Of a stretch of DNA of 64,000 nucleotides, positions 1 to 10,110 are shown piece by piece. The position numbers were made by a program, and so were the translations under genes. Source of the DNA: Massilia forsythiae (lineage in GTDB: Bacteria > Pseudomonadota > Gammaproteobacteria > Burkholderiales > Burkholderiaceae_D); contig NZ_CP051685.1 in NCBI RefSeq assembly GCF_012849555.1, positions 3,782,001 to 3,846,000 on the forward strand. Reading direction: 5' to 3'. Numbering within the stretch: the stretch's first letter is position 1; each line of letters opens with the position of its first letter. The notes beneath the pieces are model-generated. The model was given only the letters and a program-made list of their open reading frames with translations. It was not told the origin of the DNA and made no database searches.

Positions 1-229
1 TGCCGGTCCAGACGGTGTAGGCGGTGCCCAGCGGCAGGCTGCGCATCGCGACCGACAGCAAGCCGAAGCTGGCGGCCATGGCGGCCAGGGTGACGAGCGA
101 GGGAGCGAGCCTGCCGAAGCCGTCCGACAGTTTGAGCGTGTAGGCCCACACGACTTCGAGCAGGCCGGCGGCAAGCAACAGGATCCAGGCGAGGTTGGCG
201 GACAGGACGGAAGTGAAATGCGAGCGCAT
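1..229 (-). CDS. gdx: SMR-family guanidinium exporter (Gdx/SugE type), partial
   Basis: Only the first 76 codons are in the window; the gene runs off the left edge. The translation begins [15 protein letters not shown] and contains the SMR signature [12 protein letters not shown] followed by LSDGFGRL. This matches the first helix of the SugE/Gdx branch, including the conserved membrane-embedded Glu of helix 1. Known members are four-helix inner-membrane dimers that exchange guanidinium for protons. The ATG at 229 has AAGGAGAG a few bases upstream. The two-hairpin guanidine-II riboswitch directly upstream supports a guanidinium exporter over a generic drug pump. The gene follows the SBF transporter on the same strand but has its own promoter-like -10 box. 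Confidence 0.85.
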   Translation of the reverse strand, partial: MRSHFTSVLSANLAWILLLAAGLLEVVWAYTLKLSDGFGRLAPSLVTLAAMAASFGLLSVAMRSLPLGTAYTVWTG

Positions 230-231
230 GC

Positions 232-250
232 GGCTCTCCTTGCAAGAGCC
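232..250 (-). promoter_or_regulatory. Shine-Dalgarno-sequestering hairpin of gdx
   Basis: Minus-strand stem GGCTCT (250-245) pairs with AGAGCC (237-232). The loop and 3' arm contain the AAGGAG ribosome binding site, ending 2 nt before the ATG at 229. It shares bases 249-250 with riboswitch hairpin P2, so it is the likely expression platform. The role is inferred from pairing only. Confidence 0.7.
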
Positions 251-294
251 GGGCCGTCCCGGACATGTTCCACGATGGGGGAGGCCGTCCTCCC
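249..294 (-). promoter_or_regulatory. Guanidine-II riboswitch (mini-ykkC)
   Basis: Read on the minus strand there are two perfect hairpins. P1 is GGGAGG-ACGG-CCTCCC (294 to 279). P2 is CCGGG-ACGG-CCCGG (262 to 249). Both have an ACGG tetraloop and 16 nt separate them. Two stems each closed by an ACGR loop define the mini-ykkC/guanidine-II class. The last two bases of P2 (249-250) are also the first two of a competing hairpin, GGCTCT..AGAGCC (250 to 232), which encloses the Shine-Dalgarno. P2 formation and SD sequestration are therefore mutually exclusive, which fits ligand-induced translation of gdx. Confidence 0.9.
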
Positions 295-305
295 GGTGTG
301 ATGCG

Positions 306-311
306 ATTATA
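306..311 (-). promoter_or_regulatory. -10 box TATAAT for the gdx riboswitch transcript
   Basis: A perfect TATAAT on the minus strand contains the TAA stop of the upstream transporter gene. A start about 7 nt downstream (near 299) would begin the transcript just before the first riboswitch hairpin. No good -35 hexamer is visible at 16-18 bp. Confidence 0.5.
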
Positions 312-1350
312 GCGGCAGACCGCGCTGCACCGCGTCCGCCTCGAGCGCGCGCGCCTCCGCCTGGCGCGCCCAGCGCGCCGCCAGCACCGCGCACACCATC
401 AGCTGGATCTGGTGGAACAGCATCACCGGCAGGATCACCATGCCCAGCGCGCCCGGCGCGAACAGCACCTTGGCCATCGGTACGCCGCTGGCCAGGCTTT
501 TCTTGGAGCCGCAGAACACGATGGTGATCTCGTCCTCGCGCGAAAAGCCGAGGCGGCGGCTGGTCCAGGTAGCCAGCGCCAGCGCCACCGCCAGCAGCAG
601 CGCGCACACCACGCCCAGCGTCACCAGCGAGCCGGGCGACAGCTTGTGCCACAGGCCCTCGTTGACCGATTCGCTGAAGGCGGTGTACACCACCAGCAGG
701 ATCGAACCCTGGTCGACGATCTTCAGCATCGGCTTGTGGCGGTCGACCCATTTGCCGATCCACGGGCGCAGGAACTGGCCGGCCAGGAAGGGCAGCAGCA
801 GCTGCTCGACGATGCTCCACACCGCATCCAGCGTCGAGCCGGGGCCGTGCGCCGAGCCGCGTACGATCAGGGTCGACACGAGCAGCGGCGTGACGAAGAT
901 GCCGACGAAGTTGGAGGCCGAAGCGCTGCACACCGCCGCCGCCACGTTCCCGCGCGCCATCGAGGTGAAGGCGATCGAGGACTGCACGGTCGAGGGCAGG
1001 GTGCACAGGAACAGGATGCCGATGTACAGGTTGGCGTCGATCACGCTGCCGGCCAGCGGCTTCAGGGCCAGCCCGAGCAGCGGGAACATGACGAAGGTCG
1101 AGGCCAGCACCAGCAGGTGCAGGCGCCAGTTGGTCAGGCCGGACAGCATGGCTTCGCGCGACAGCTTGGCGCCGTGCAGGAAGAACAGCAGGCCGATGGC
1201 GACCGTGGTCACCTTGCCCAGCACCACCGCGGTCTGGCCGCTGCAGGGCAGCACGCTGGCGAGCGCGACGGTGCCGAGCAGCCACAGGGTGAAGGTGTCG
1301 GGCGCCAGGCGGCGCAGGGAAGCGGTGGACCGTTGCAGGAAGGATGGCAT
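307..1350 (-). CDS. Bile acid:sodium symporter-family transporter (YfeH/SBF-like)
   Basis: 347 aa and strongly hydrophobic, with about nine to ten predicted membrane segments. It opens with [20 protein letters not shown] and has the Gly/Asn-rich family stretches [13 protein letters not shown] and [19 protein letters not shown]. These place it in the YfeH-like arm of the SBF/BASS superfamily (secondary carriers of organic anions, often sodium-coupled). The length is normal for the family. The substrate cannot be told from sequence. The ATG at 1350 is the only good start. The gene lies upstream of the gdx riboswitch on the same strand, so read-through may occur, but a shared function is not evident. 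Confidence 0.85.
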   Translation of the reverse strand: MPSFLQRSTASLRRLAPDTFTLWLLGTVALASVLPCSGQTAVVLGKVTTVAIGLLFFLHGAKLSREAMLSGLTNWRLHLLVLASTFVMFPLLGLALKPLAGSVIDANLYIGILFLCTLPSTVQSSIAFTSMARGNVAAAVCSASASNFVGIFVTPLLVSTLIVRGSAHGPGSTLDAVWSIVEQLLLPFLAGQFLRPWIGKWVDRHKPMLKIVDQGSILLVVYTAFSESVNEGLWHKLSPGSLVTLGVVCALLLAVALALATWTSRRLGFSREDEITIVFCGSKKSLASGVPMAKVLFAPGALGMVILPVMLFHQIQLMVCAVLAARWARQAEARALEADAVQRGLPL

Positions 1351-1490
1351 GAGCGGCAGGAGACGTGGGGCGGGAGGGACGCCGGACCCATGATTCTAGC
1401 CTCATCCGCGCCGGCGCGCAGCAGCGGCGGCGGCGCTGTTCGCGTTCGTGCTCGGGCTCGTGCCCTACCGATGAAAACCGCCCGTATTCC

Positions 1491-1529
1491 GCCCTGACCC
1501 CGAATCGGCATTCGGCCCTGACCCCGAAT
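1491..1529. repeat. Tandem GCCCTGACCCCGAAT repeat
   Basis: Two identical 15-mers, GCCCTGACCCCGAAT at 1491-1505 and 1515-1529, lie 24 bp apart with CGGCATTCG between them. They sit in the 270-bp gap between the SBF transporter and the S46 peptidase, just upstream of the peptidase promoter region. The rest of that gap shows no other feature except the promoter-like sequence noted separately. Confidence 0.6.
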
Positions 1530-1560
1530 GGCGGTGCGGTGGTTTTGTGTGACAAACTTA

Positions 1561-1589
1561 TTTCCAGATATAAGCAGGGCGACTATACT
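1561..1589 (+). promoter_or_regulatory. Putative promoter of the S46 peptidase gene
   Basis: TTTCCA (1561-1566), 17 bp, then TATACT (1584-1589), in a locally AT-rich stretch about 30 bp before the TTG start at 1621. The -35 match is only 4 of 6. Confidence 0.4.
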
Positions 1590-1620
1590 CGCGCTTGCTT
1601 TTATTTACTGGGGTCTCATT

Positions 1621-3756
1621 TTGTTCAAATCCATTGTCCTGCCCGTCGCGCTGATGGGGGTGGTCACGGCCGCCCACGCCGACGAAGGCCAGTGGCAGCC
1701 GCACCAGCTGCCGCAGTTGAAATCCGAACTCAAGCGCATCGGCATCACCATCCCGGCCGAGAAACTGGCCGATTTGTCGAAGCATCCGATGAGCGCGATG
1801 GTGTCGCTGGGCGGCTGCTCGGCCTCGTTCGTATCGCCGGACGGCCTGGTGGTCACCAACCACCATTGCGCCTACGGCGCGGTGCAGCGCAACGCGACCC
1901 CGGAGCATAACTACATCGTCAACGGCTTCCTGGCCAAGACCCGCGCCGAGGAACTGCCGGGCGGCCCCAACACGCTGGTGTACGTGACCGAGAAGGTCGA
2001 GAACGTCACCGACCGCGTATTGAAGGGCCTGGCGCCGAACCTGTCCGGCAAGGAGCGCCACGAGCAGGTGGAAAGTCGCATCAAGGCGCTGATCGCCGAA
2101 TGCGAGTCCGACAAGTCGTACCGCTGCTCGGTGCCGGCCTTCCACCGCGGCGGCGAGTATTACCGCATCCGCCAGCTGCTGATTCGCGACGTGCGCCTGG
2201 TGTACGCGCCGGCCGACGCGGTCGGCAACTTCGGCGGCGACATCGACAACTACGAATTCCCGCGCCAGGCCGGCGATTTTTCCTTCCTGCGCGCCTACGT
2301 CGGCAAGGACGGCCGCCCGGCCGACCCGTCGCCCGACAACGTGCCGTACCGCTCGAAGGACTTCCTGGTGGTCTCGGCGGAGGGCCTGAAGAATGGCGAC
2401 CCGATCCTGCTGGCCGGCTACCCGGGCCGCACCAGCCGCTACAAGCTGCCGTCGGAAATCCGCTTCGCGCGCGACGTCGACTATCCGGCCAAGGTGGCGT
2501 CGATCACGGCCGATTTGTCGGTGATCGCCGCCTCCACCCTCGGCAACCCGAACTACGACGTGCGCTACGCCAGTGTGGCGAAGAGCCTGAACAACGTGCT
2601 GAAGAAGACGCAGGGCCTGCTGGACGGCTTCGCGCGCAAGGACATCGCCGCCATCAAGGACGTGCAGGACGCCGAGTTCCGCAACTGGTATAAACAACAT
2701 GGCAAGGGCGGTTCGCTGCTGGGCGACCTCGACACCGCCATCGGCGCCGACATGCGCGCCACCCAGCAGGAAAGCGCCTGGCTTGAGGCCACCCACAGCG
2801 ACCTGCTGAAAAGCGCGCGCACCCTGTACCGCCTGGCGCTGGAACGCCAGAAGCCGGACGCCCAGCGCGAAGCCGGCTACCAGGAACGCGACCTCTCCTT
2901 CATCAAGGCGCGCCTGACCCGCCTGGAGCAGTCGTTCGTGGCCAGCGTCGACCAGGCCCGCTACGCCGCCGCCCTGAACCGCTATGCGAAGATCGACCCG
3001 AAGCTGCGCCCGCAGGGCCTGGATGCGCTGCTGCCGGCACCGAACAACCTGCCGGCGCTGTACAAGTCGACCGAGCTGGGCGACACCAACAAGCGCCTGG
3101 CCTGGATCGGCAAGGACCCGGCCGCCTTCCGCGCGTCGAACGACCCGTTCATCCAGCTGGCGGTGCGCCTGCAGGACAGCGGCATGGCGCTGGAAGACCG
3201 CCGCAAGGAAGTCGACGGCAACCTGGAGCGCGTGGTGCCGCAGTACATGGAAGCGGTGATCGCCTGGAAGAAGTCGCAGGGCAAGCCGGTCTACCCGGAC
3301 GCCAACTCGACGCTGCGCGTGACCTACGGCACGGTGGCGCCGTACACACCGCGCGACGGCATCGTCAAGGGGCCGTTCTCGACCGTGCAGGGCATCCTGG
3401 AAAAGGCGACGAACAAGGAGCCGTTCAACGCCCCGGCCAACCTGCTGCAGGCGATCCGCGACAAGCGCTACGGCGTGTTCAAGGACCCGGTACTGGGCAC
3501 GGTGCCGGTCGACTTCCTGTCCAGCGCCGACACCACCGGCGGCAATTCCGGTTCGGCGGTGATGAACAAGCGCGGCGAACTGGTCGGCCTGAACTTCGAT
3601 TCGACCTACGAGTCGATCACCAAGGACTGGTACTTCGACCCGGTCATCACGCGCGCGATCCACGTCGACATCCGCTACATGCTGTGGGTGATGAAGGAAG
3701 TCGACCATGCCGACAACCTGCTCAAGGAAATGACGATCAAGTATCCGAAACAATAA
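1621..3756 (+). CDS. S46-family dipeptidyl-peptidase (DPP7/DPP11-like), periplasmic
   Basis: 711 aa from a TTG start at 1621. This start gives a clean signal peptide (LPVALMGVVTAAHA, cleavage before DEGQ), whereas the upstream ATG at 1528 adds an unlikely hydrophobic leader. It is a chymotrypsin-fold serine exopeptidase that removes dipeptides from peptide N-termini in the periplasm. The His of the triad lies in TNHHCAYG (about residues 80-86), the Asp is in NFGGDIDNYEFPRQAG, and the Ser is in TTGGNSGSAV (Ser643). At the position that is Gly in DPP7 and Arg in DPP11 (from memory of the family) this protein has Ser (GLNFDSTYES, about residue 661), so substrate preference is uncertain. The gene is monocistronic, with a strong terminator 20 bp after the stop. 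Confidence 0.9.
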   Translation: MFKSIVLPVALMGVVTAAHADEGQWQPHQLPQLKSELKRIGITIPAEKLADLSKHPMSAMVSLGGCSASFVSPDGLVVTNHHCAYGAVQRNATPEHNYIVNGFLAKTRAEELPGGPNTLVYVTEKVENVTDRVLKGLAPNLSGKERHEQVESRIKALIAECESDKSYRCSVPAFHRGGEYYRIRQLLIRDVRLVYAPADAVGNFGGDIDNYEFPRQAGDFSFLRAYVGKDGRPADPSPDNVPYRSKDFLVVSAEGLKNGDPILLAGYPGRTSRYKLPSEIRFARDVDYPAKVASITADLSVIAASTLGNPNYDVRYASVAKSLNNVLKKTQGLLDGFARKDIAAIKDVQDAEFRNWYKQHGKGGSLLGDLDTAIGADMRATQQESAWLEATHSDLLKSARTLYRLALERQKPDAQREAGYQERDLSFIKARLTRLEQSFVASVDQARYAAALNRYAKIDPKLRPQGLDALLPAPNNLPALYKSTELGDTNKRLAWIGKDPAAFRASNDPFIQLAVRLQDSGMALEDRRKEVDGNLERVVPQYMEAVIAWKKSQGKPVYPDANSTLRVTYGTVAPYTPRDGIVKGPFSTVQGILEKATNKEPFNAPANLLQAIRDKRYGVFKDPVLGTVPVDFLSSADTTGGNSGSAVMNKRGELVGLNFDSTYESITKDWYFDPVITRAIHVDIRYMLWVMKEVDHADNLLKEMTIKYPKQ

Positions 3757-3773
3757 CCGATACGTCATCGATG

Positions 3774-3807
3774 AAACCGCGCCTGGAGCGATCCCGGCGC
3801 GGTTTTT
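3774..3807 (+). terminator. Rho-independent terminator after the S46 peptidase
   Basis: AAACCGCGCC (3774-3783) pairs perfectly with GGCGCGGTTT (3796-3805) around a 12-nt loop, followed by TTTTT (3803-3807). Confidence 0.85.
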
Positions 3808-3820
3808 CATTTGTGGGTGC

Positions 3821-3957
3821 GTAGGGTGGACGGCTATGCCGTCCACGCGTTCATGCGACGCGTGCATATCGCGCGCCATCAATATCGGTTCCAGTCACGT
3901 GTTTGACGACGCAACCGCCGCGTATCACCGCGTGGACGGCACAGCCGTCCACCCTAC
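3821..3957. repeat. REP-like inverted doublet (GTGGACGGC..GCCGTCCAC family)
   Basis: GTAGGGTGGACGGCTATGCC with GTCCACGCG (3821-3849) recurs inverted at 3929-3957 as CGCGTGGACGGC, ACAGCC, GTCCACCCTAC. Each half is itself a palindrome, so the 137-bp unit is a doublet of hairpins, like a BIME or REPIN. It fills the gap between the convergent peptidase and histidine kinase genes. Confidence 0.8.
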
Positions 3958-5474
3958 CGGTGTCTCGTCCGCTCATCTGCCGGAAACCAGATATCGAAGC
4001 GCGTCTCGCCGTCCGCGCCCGGCGCCAGCGAATAGGTGCACCCGTGCCGGTTCAGCACTTCGCGCACGAACATCAGGCCGATGCCCTGGCCGCCCTTCTT
4101 GGTGCTGAAGAAGGGCGTGAACAGGCGCCGCACCGGCACCGCCCCCAGCTGGCCGCCGGAATCGATCACCGACAGGCGCATGCGCCTGCCGCCATCGGCA
4201 TCGTCGTGCGCCAGTTCGACGCGGATGAAGTCCTGCGGCGCCGGCGCCGCATCGTGCATCTGCGCCGCTTCCGCATGAGCCAAGGCGGCGCGGCGCGCCT
4301 CCACCGCCTCGATCGCGTTCTTGACGATGTTCAGCAGCGCCTGCTCGACCAGCTGCACGTCGAGCGCCATCGGCGCCGCCGCGTCGCGCCGTCCCCAGCC
4401 GAGCGCGATGCCGCGCCGCTGGCAGGTTTCGCGGTTCAGCCACAGGATATCGTCCACCACGTCGCCGAGCGCGGCCGCGCGCAGCGCCAGCGCCGGCATC
4501 TTGACCACGTGGGTGAAACGGTCGATGAACTCGCCCAGGCTGGCGTTGCGGCGGCGCGCGGCGACGATGGCGGTGGCGAAGTCGTCGCCATCCTGCCGCG
4601 CCAGTTGGCCGCGGTAGTACAGCAGCGAATCGAGCACCGAGCCGGTGGCGGCCACGGTGTTGTTGACTTCGTGCGCCAGCACGCGGATCAGGCGCTCGTA
4701 GGTGGCGCGTTCCGAGTCTTCCAGTTCGGCCGTGAGTTCTTCCACCAGCAGGAAGTGGCGCGCGAAGCCGCGGTCGAAGAACTGGCCGCGGCGTGCCCGG
4801 TAGCGCCGCCCGCCGGTATCGGTCAGCAGCAGGCTGGCGTGCAGGGGCAGGGCGTCGAGCTGGCGCGCCAGGTCGCGGCTGCGTTCGCGCGCCCGCGCAT
4901 CGAACGCGCCGTCGAAATCGCCATCGCCGCTGCCCTCATCGGCCCAGTGCGACAACGGCCGGCCCAGCGGCTGCGCCAGGCCGAGCAGGGCGGCGGCGCC
5001 GGCGTTCAGCAGGCTGATGCGGCGGTCGAAGTCGAATACCAGCACCGCGCCCGGCGTGGCTTCGAGCAGGCGGTCCAGAAAACCCTGCTGTTCGCCCAGC
5101 GCCAGGCGCTCGCGGTGCAGCGCGTCCAGCATGGCGTTGAACATGCCGACCAGGTCGTCGAGCTCGCGCATGCCGGGCGCGGCCAGGCGGCCGGCATACT
5201 GCTGGTCCTGCAGCAGCTCGTGGAAGCGGCGCGTGTAGCCGAGCGGTTCGAGCGCGCGCCGCAGCAGTAGCCAGCCGAGCGCCAGGCTCGCTGCCAGCGC
5301 CGCCTCGGCGCCGACGAACAGCGCCGGCCGCGCCGGCAGCAGCAGGGTGGCGCAGCCGAACAAGGGCAGGTGCAGCGCCAGCAGGTAGGCAGTGAAGCGG
5401 GTGCGCAGCGTCGGCGGCAGAGGCATGCGCAGATTCATACGCAAATTCAGGCGCGGATTCACGGGCAGGCGCAT
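3954..5474 (-). CDS. Membrane sensor histidine kinase, partner of the adjacent NtrC-type regulator
   Basis: 506 aa. Two close N-terminal membrane segments (about 27-75) are followed by a HAMP-like linker (RRALEPLGYTRRF), a PAS-like domain (LLEATPGAVLVFDFDRRISL) and the phospho-acceptor box RLIRVLAHEVNNTVAATGSV. The HATPase domain has the N-box NIVKNAIEAV and G-box GGQGIGLMFV. The order is that of NtrY-like kinases. It is the last gene of the leftward efflux/two-component unit, 49 bp after the regulator, and should phosphorylate it. The start at 5474 is the longest; internal ATGs near 5438 and 5423 are possible. The short periplasmic loop suggests it senses a membrane signal, which is inference. 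Confidence 0.85.
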   Translation of the reverse strand: MRLPVNPRLNLRMNLRMPLPPTLRTRFTAYLLALHLPLFGCATLLLPARPALFVGAEAALAASLALGWLLLRRALEPLGYTRRFHELLQDQQYAGRLAAPGMRELDDLVGMFNAMLDALHRERLALGEQQGFLDRLLEATPGAVLVFDFDRRISLLNAGAAALLGLAQPLGRPLSHWADEGSGDGDFDGAFDARARERSRDLARQLDALPLHASLLLTDTGGRRYRARRGQFFDRGFARHFLLVEELTAELEDSERATYERLIRVLAHEVNNTVAATGSVLDSLLYYRGQLARQDGDDFATAIVAARRRNASLGEFIDRFTHVVKMPALALRAAALGDVVDDILWLNRETCQRRGIALGWGRRDAAAPMALDVQLVEQALLNIVKNAIEAVEARRAALAHAEAAQMHDAAPAPQDFIRVELAHDDADGGRRMRLSVIDSGGQLGAVPVRRLFTPFFSTKKGGQGIGLMFVREVLNRHGCTYSLAPGADGETRFDIWFPADERTRHR

Positions 5475-5523
5475 GCGTCTCGCCGCAGCGCGCTACCGTG
5501 ATGCGCAAAGTGAAGGCGGCGCG

Positions 5524-6957
<1,434 letters not shown>

Positions 6958-6973
6958 GCGATGTTCGTGATCG

Positions 6974-8170
6974 TTATTCGTAGTGCAGCGCCTGCGCCGG
7001 ATGCAGGCGGCTGGCGCGCCAGCCCGGGTAGAGCGAGCACAGCAAGGATAGCAGATAGATCACGCCCATCGACAGCGCCGCCGCCCCCAGGAACACCGGC
7101 CAGTCCAGGCTCGCGCCCAGTGCGCCGGTCAGCGGCAGCTGCGCCAGCAGCGCCAGCCCGGGCAGCATGGCGACGGAGCTGAGCAGCAGCTGTTCGAGCA
7201 CGATCTGGCGGTAGATGTCGCCGGCGCGCGCGCCGACCGCGCGGCGCAGGCCGATCTCGGGAATGCGCCGCGTGGTGTTTTGCCACAGCACGCCGAACAG
7301 GCCGAAGGCGACCATGGCCAGCATGAAGGCGGCGATCACGGCGATCACGGCCAGCGGCACCAGCTGTTCCTTCATCTGCGACGCGCGCATCGCCGCCAAC
7401 GGCTGGATCGTGTACGACCAGTCGTTGCGCACCAGCCGCAATTGCCGGTTCAGCGCCGCCTCGACACTGCGCGGCGTGCCCGGCGCCAGCTTCACGAGCA
7501 TCGTGCGCACGCGCGCCGCGCTCGCCTGCGGCGCGAACCGGGTGAAGACGAAGTTCACCGGCGTCATCAGCGGGTGGCGGTGGCGGTAGGTGTCGACGAT
7601 GCCGATCACTTCCAGCGTGGTCGTGACGCGGCCGTCGGTCCGGGTGAAGCGGCGCCCGAGCGCATCCTGGCCGGGGAACAGGACCGCCGCCAGGCGCCGG
7701 TTCAGCAGCGCCGGCTGCACCGCCGCGCCCTCGTCGGCGGCGGAGAACCAGCGCCCGCGCGCGACCCGCATGCCGGTCGCCGCGGCGAAGCCGTCGCTGG
7801 CTTCCAGGATGTTGGTGCTGACCTTGGCGCCGGTGGCCGGCGAATCGACGTCGGTGGTCCAGGTCGAATTCGTGTAGGGCGAGTAGGAAGCGAAGCCGGC
7901 TTCGCGCACCGCCGGCAGCGCCAGCAGGGCGCGCCGCAGCTTGTCGTAGACGTCGGCCGGGATGCTCTCGGCCTTGGCGTCGCCGGTGGCGACCTGCACC
8001 GACCAGGCGTCGGTGCCGTCGAAGCCGATCGGTTCGCGGTACAGCTGCCAGCTGCGCAGGACGAAGGCGGCAATGCCGAACACGATGGCGAAGGCGAGCA
8101 GGATCTCCAGGCTCAGCATCAGGTTCCTGGACTTGCGTTTCCAGGTCAGTTGCAACAGGTGGCGCAGCAT
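6974..8170 (-). CDS. ABC transporter permease, MacB/FtsX-like (second)
   Basis: 398 aa. An N-terminal membrane anchor (LEILLAFAIVFGIAAFVL) precedes a large MacB-PCD-type periplasmic domain, then three membrane helices near the C-terminus (LAVIAVIAAFMLAMVAFGLF onward) and the coupling element RRIPEIGLRRAVGA. The C-terminal GWRASRLHPAQALHYE is typical of MacB/FtsX-like permeases. The ATG at 8170 overlaps the TGA of the preceding permease by one base (TGATG), so the two are translationally coupled. It probably forms a heterodimer with that permease. An upstream in-frame extension to 8821 overlaps the first permease and was not used. Confidence 0.9.
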   Translation of the reverse strand: MLRHLLQLTWKRKSRNLMLSLEILLAFAIVFGIAAFVLRSWQLYREPIGFDGTDAWSVQVATGDAKAESIPADVYDKLRRALLALPAVREAGFASYSPYTNSTWTTDVDSPATGAKVSTNILEASDGFAAATGMRVARGRWFSAADEGAAVQPALLNRRLAAVLFPGQDALGRRFTRTDGRVTTTLEVIGIVDTYRHRHPLMTPVNFVFTRFAPQASAARVRTMLVKLAPGTPRSVEAALNRQLRLVRNDWSYTIQPLAAMRASQMKEQLVPLAVIAVIAAFMLAMVAFGLFGVLWQNTTRRIPEIGLRRAVGARAGDIYRQIVLEQLLLSSVAMLPGLALLAQLPLTGALGASLDWPVFLGAAALSMGVIYLLSLLCSLYPGWRASRLHPAQALHYE

Positions 8171-9400
8171 CAGGCGGCTCCTTTCAGGGCATGGACGGGA
8201 TCGAGGCGCGACATCTTCCAGGCCGGGATCACGCCGGAGAGCAGGCCGAACAAAAAGGCCAGCAGCATGCCGACGCCGAACACGCGCAGGTCGATGTGGA
8301 CCTCGAGATAGGGAATCAACCGGGACGCTTCCAGCCACCACAGCGCCAGCCGGCTGCAGGCCAGGCCGAGCAGGCCGCCGGCGAGGCACAGCAGCACGTT
8401 CTCGACCACCAGCTGGCCGACCAGCTGCGCGCTGGTGGCGCCGAAGGCCTTGCGCACGCCGATCTCGCTGCTGCGCTCGAGGATGCGGCCCATGTTCAAA
8501 TTGACCAGGTTGAGCGCCGGCAGCAGCATGAAGGCCAGCATGGCGCCGCCGATGATCGCCAGCAGCCTGGCGGCGCCGGAATCGGCATCGCTTTGTCGTT
8601 CGAGCAGCACGCGGGCGAACACGTCGAGCTTGCTGTCGGCCCAGAACACGGTGCTCGACAAGGTGCGCGGGTCCTCCGTCACGAAGGTGGTGGCGATGCG
8701 CGCGACCTCGCGCCGGATGCGCGGCAGGTCGGCCGGGTCGCGCGCCAGCAGCAGGGCGGCGAAATTGCCGGTCAGTTCGCCCTGGTAGGCGGTCGAGGGA
8801 AAGCTGGACAGGGGTGCCCACATGTCGGCGAAGGCGTTCACGTGCAGCACGTCCGCCACCACGCCGATGACCTGGAACACCTGGCCACCGACGCTCAGGG
8901 TATGGCCCACCGCCGCGCCGTCCGCGAACAGCTGGCGCGCGGTGGTGGCGTTGAGGACCGCGACCAGGCGGCCGTTGCGGTCGTCGTCCTCGTCCGGCAG
9001 GCGGCCGGCCAGCAGCTTGAAGTCGAGGATCTGCCAGTAATCGGCATCCACGCGCCGCAACTGCAGCTGGCTGACGCGGTCGCCCTGGTAGGCCGAGACC
9101 TCGCCCGGCACCGTGATCGCCGACACCCGTTCGACGCCCTGCATGGGCTTGAGGTACTGGTCGATGGTCTTGTAGCCCAGCAGGGTGGTGCGGAAGTTGT
9201 GGCCGTCGGCGCTGGAACTGCGGATGCCGTACACCTGCAGCATGCGCCCGCTCTTGCCTTCCACGCCGGTGGGAAAGAATGCGGTCTCCAGCAGCGCGGT
9301 GATCACCATCAGCACCACCAGCGTGAGCACGATGCAGGTGAGATTAATCAGTGTAAACAGTTTGCGCCGCATGAAGACCTTGTACGCGGTCAGCAGGTAG

Positions 9401-9411
<11 letters not shown>
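8170..9411 (-). CDS. ABC transporter permease, MacB/FtsX-like (first)
   Basis: 413 aa. One N-terminal helix (LFTLINLTCIVLTLVVLMVI), a periplasmic domain of about 230 residues, then three helices beginning around LLAIIGGAMLAFMLLPALNL. The coupling segment SSEIGVRKAFGA and the tail WKMSRLDPVHALKG are family hallmarks. The start overlaps the end of the ATPase gene by 11 bp and the stop overlaps the second permease by 1 bp. The two permeases are only similar in architecture, implying an asymmetric heterodimer. Exported substrate is unknown; MacB relatives handle peptides, macrolides or lipids. Confidence 0.9.
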
Positions 9412-10090
<679 letters not shown>

Positions 10091-10110
10091 GTGTTCTGCT
10101 CCTTGTGGTT

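Noticed and set aside
1558..3882. Long open frame antisense to the S46 peptidase (774 codons)
   Set aside because: It mirrors the codon bias of the real gene; composition is His/Arg/Val-rich with no recognisable domain, and the plus-strand frame has full S46 motifs.
8171..8821. 615-aa version of the second permease
   Set aside because: The first 217 residues overlap the other permease gene in another frame and are Arg/Pro-rich without domains; the ATG at 8170 matches the family.
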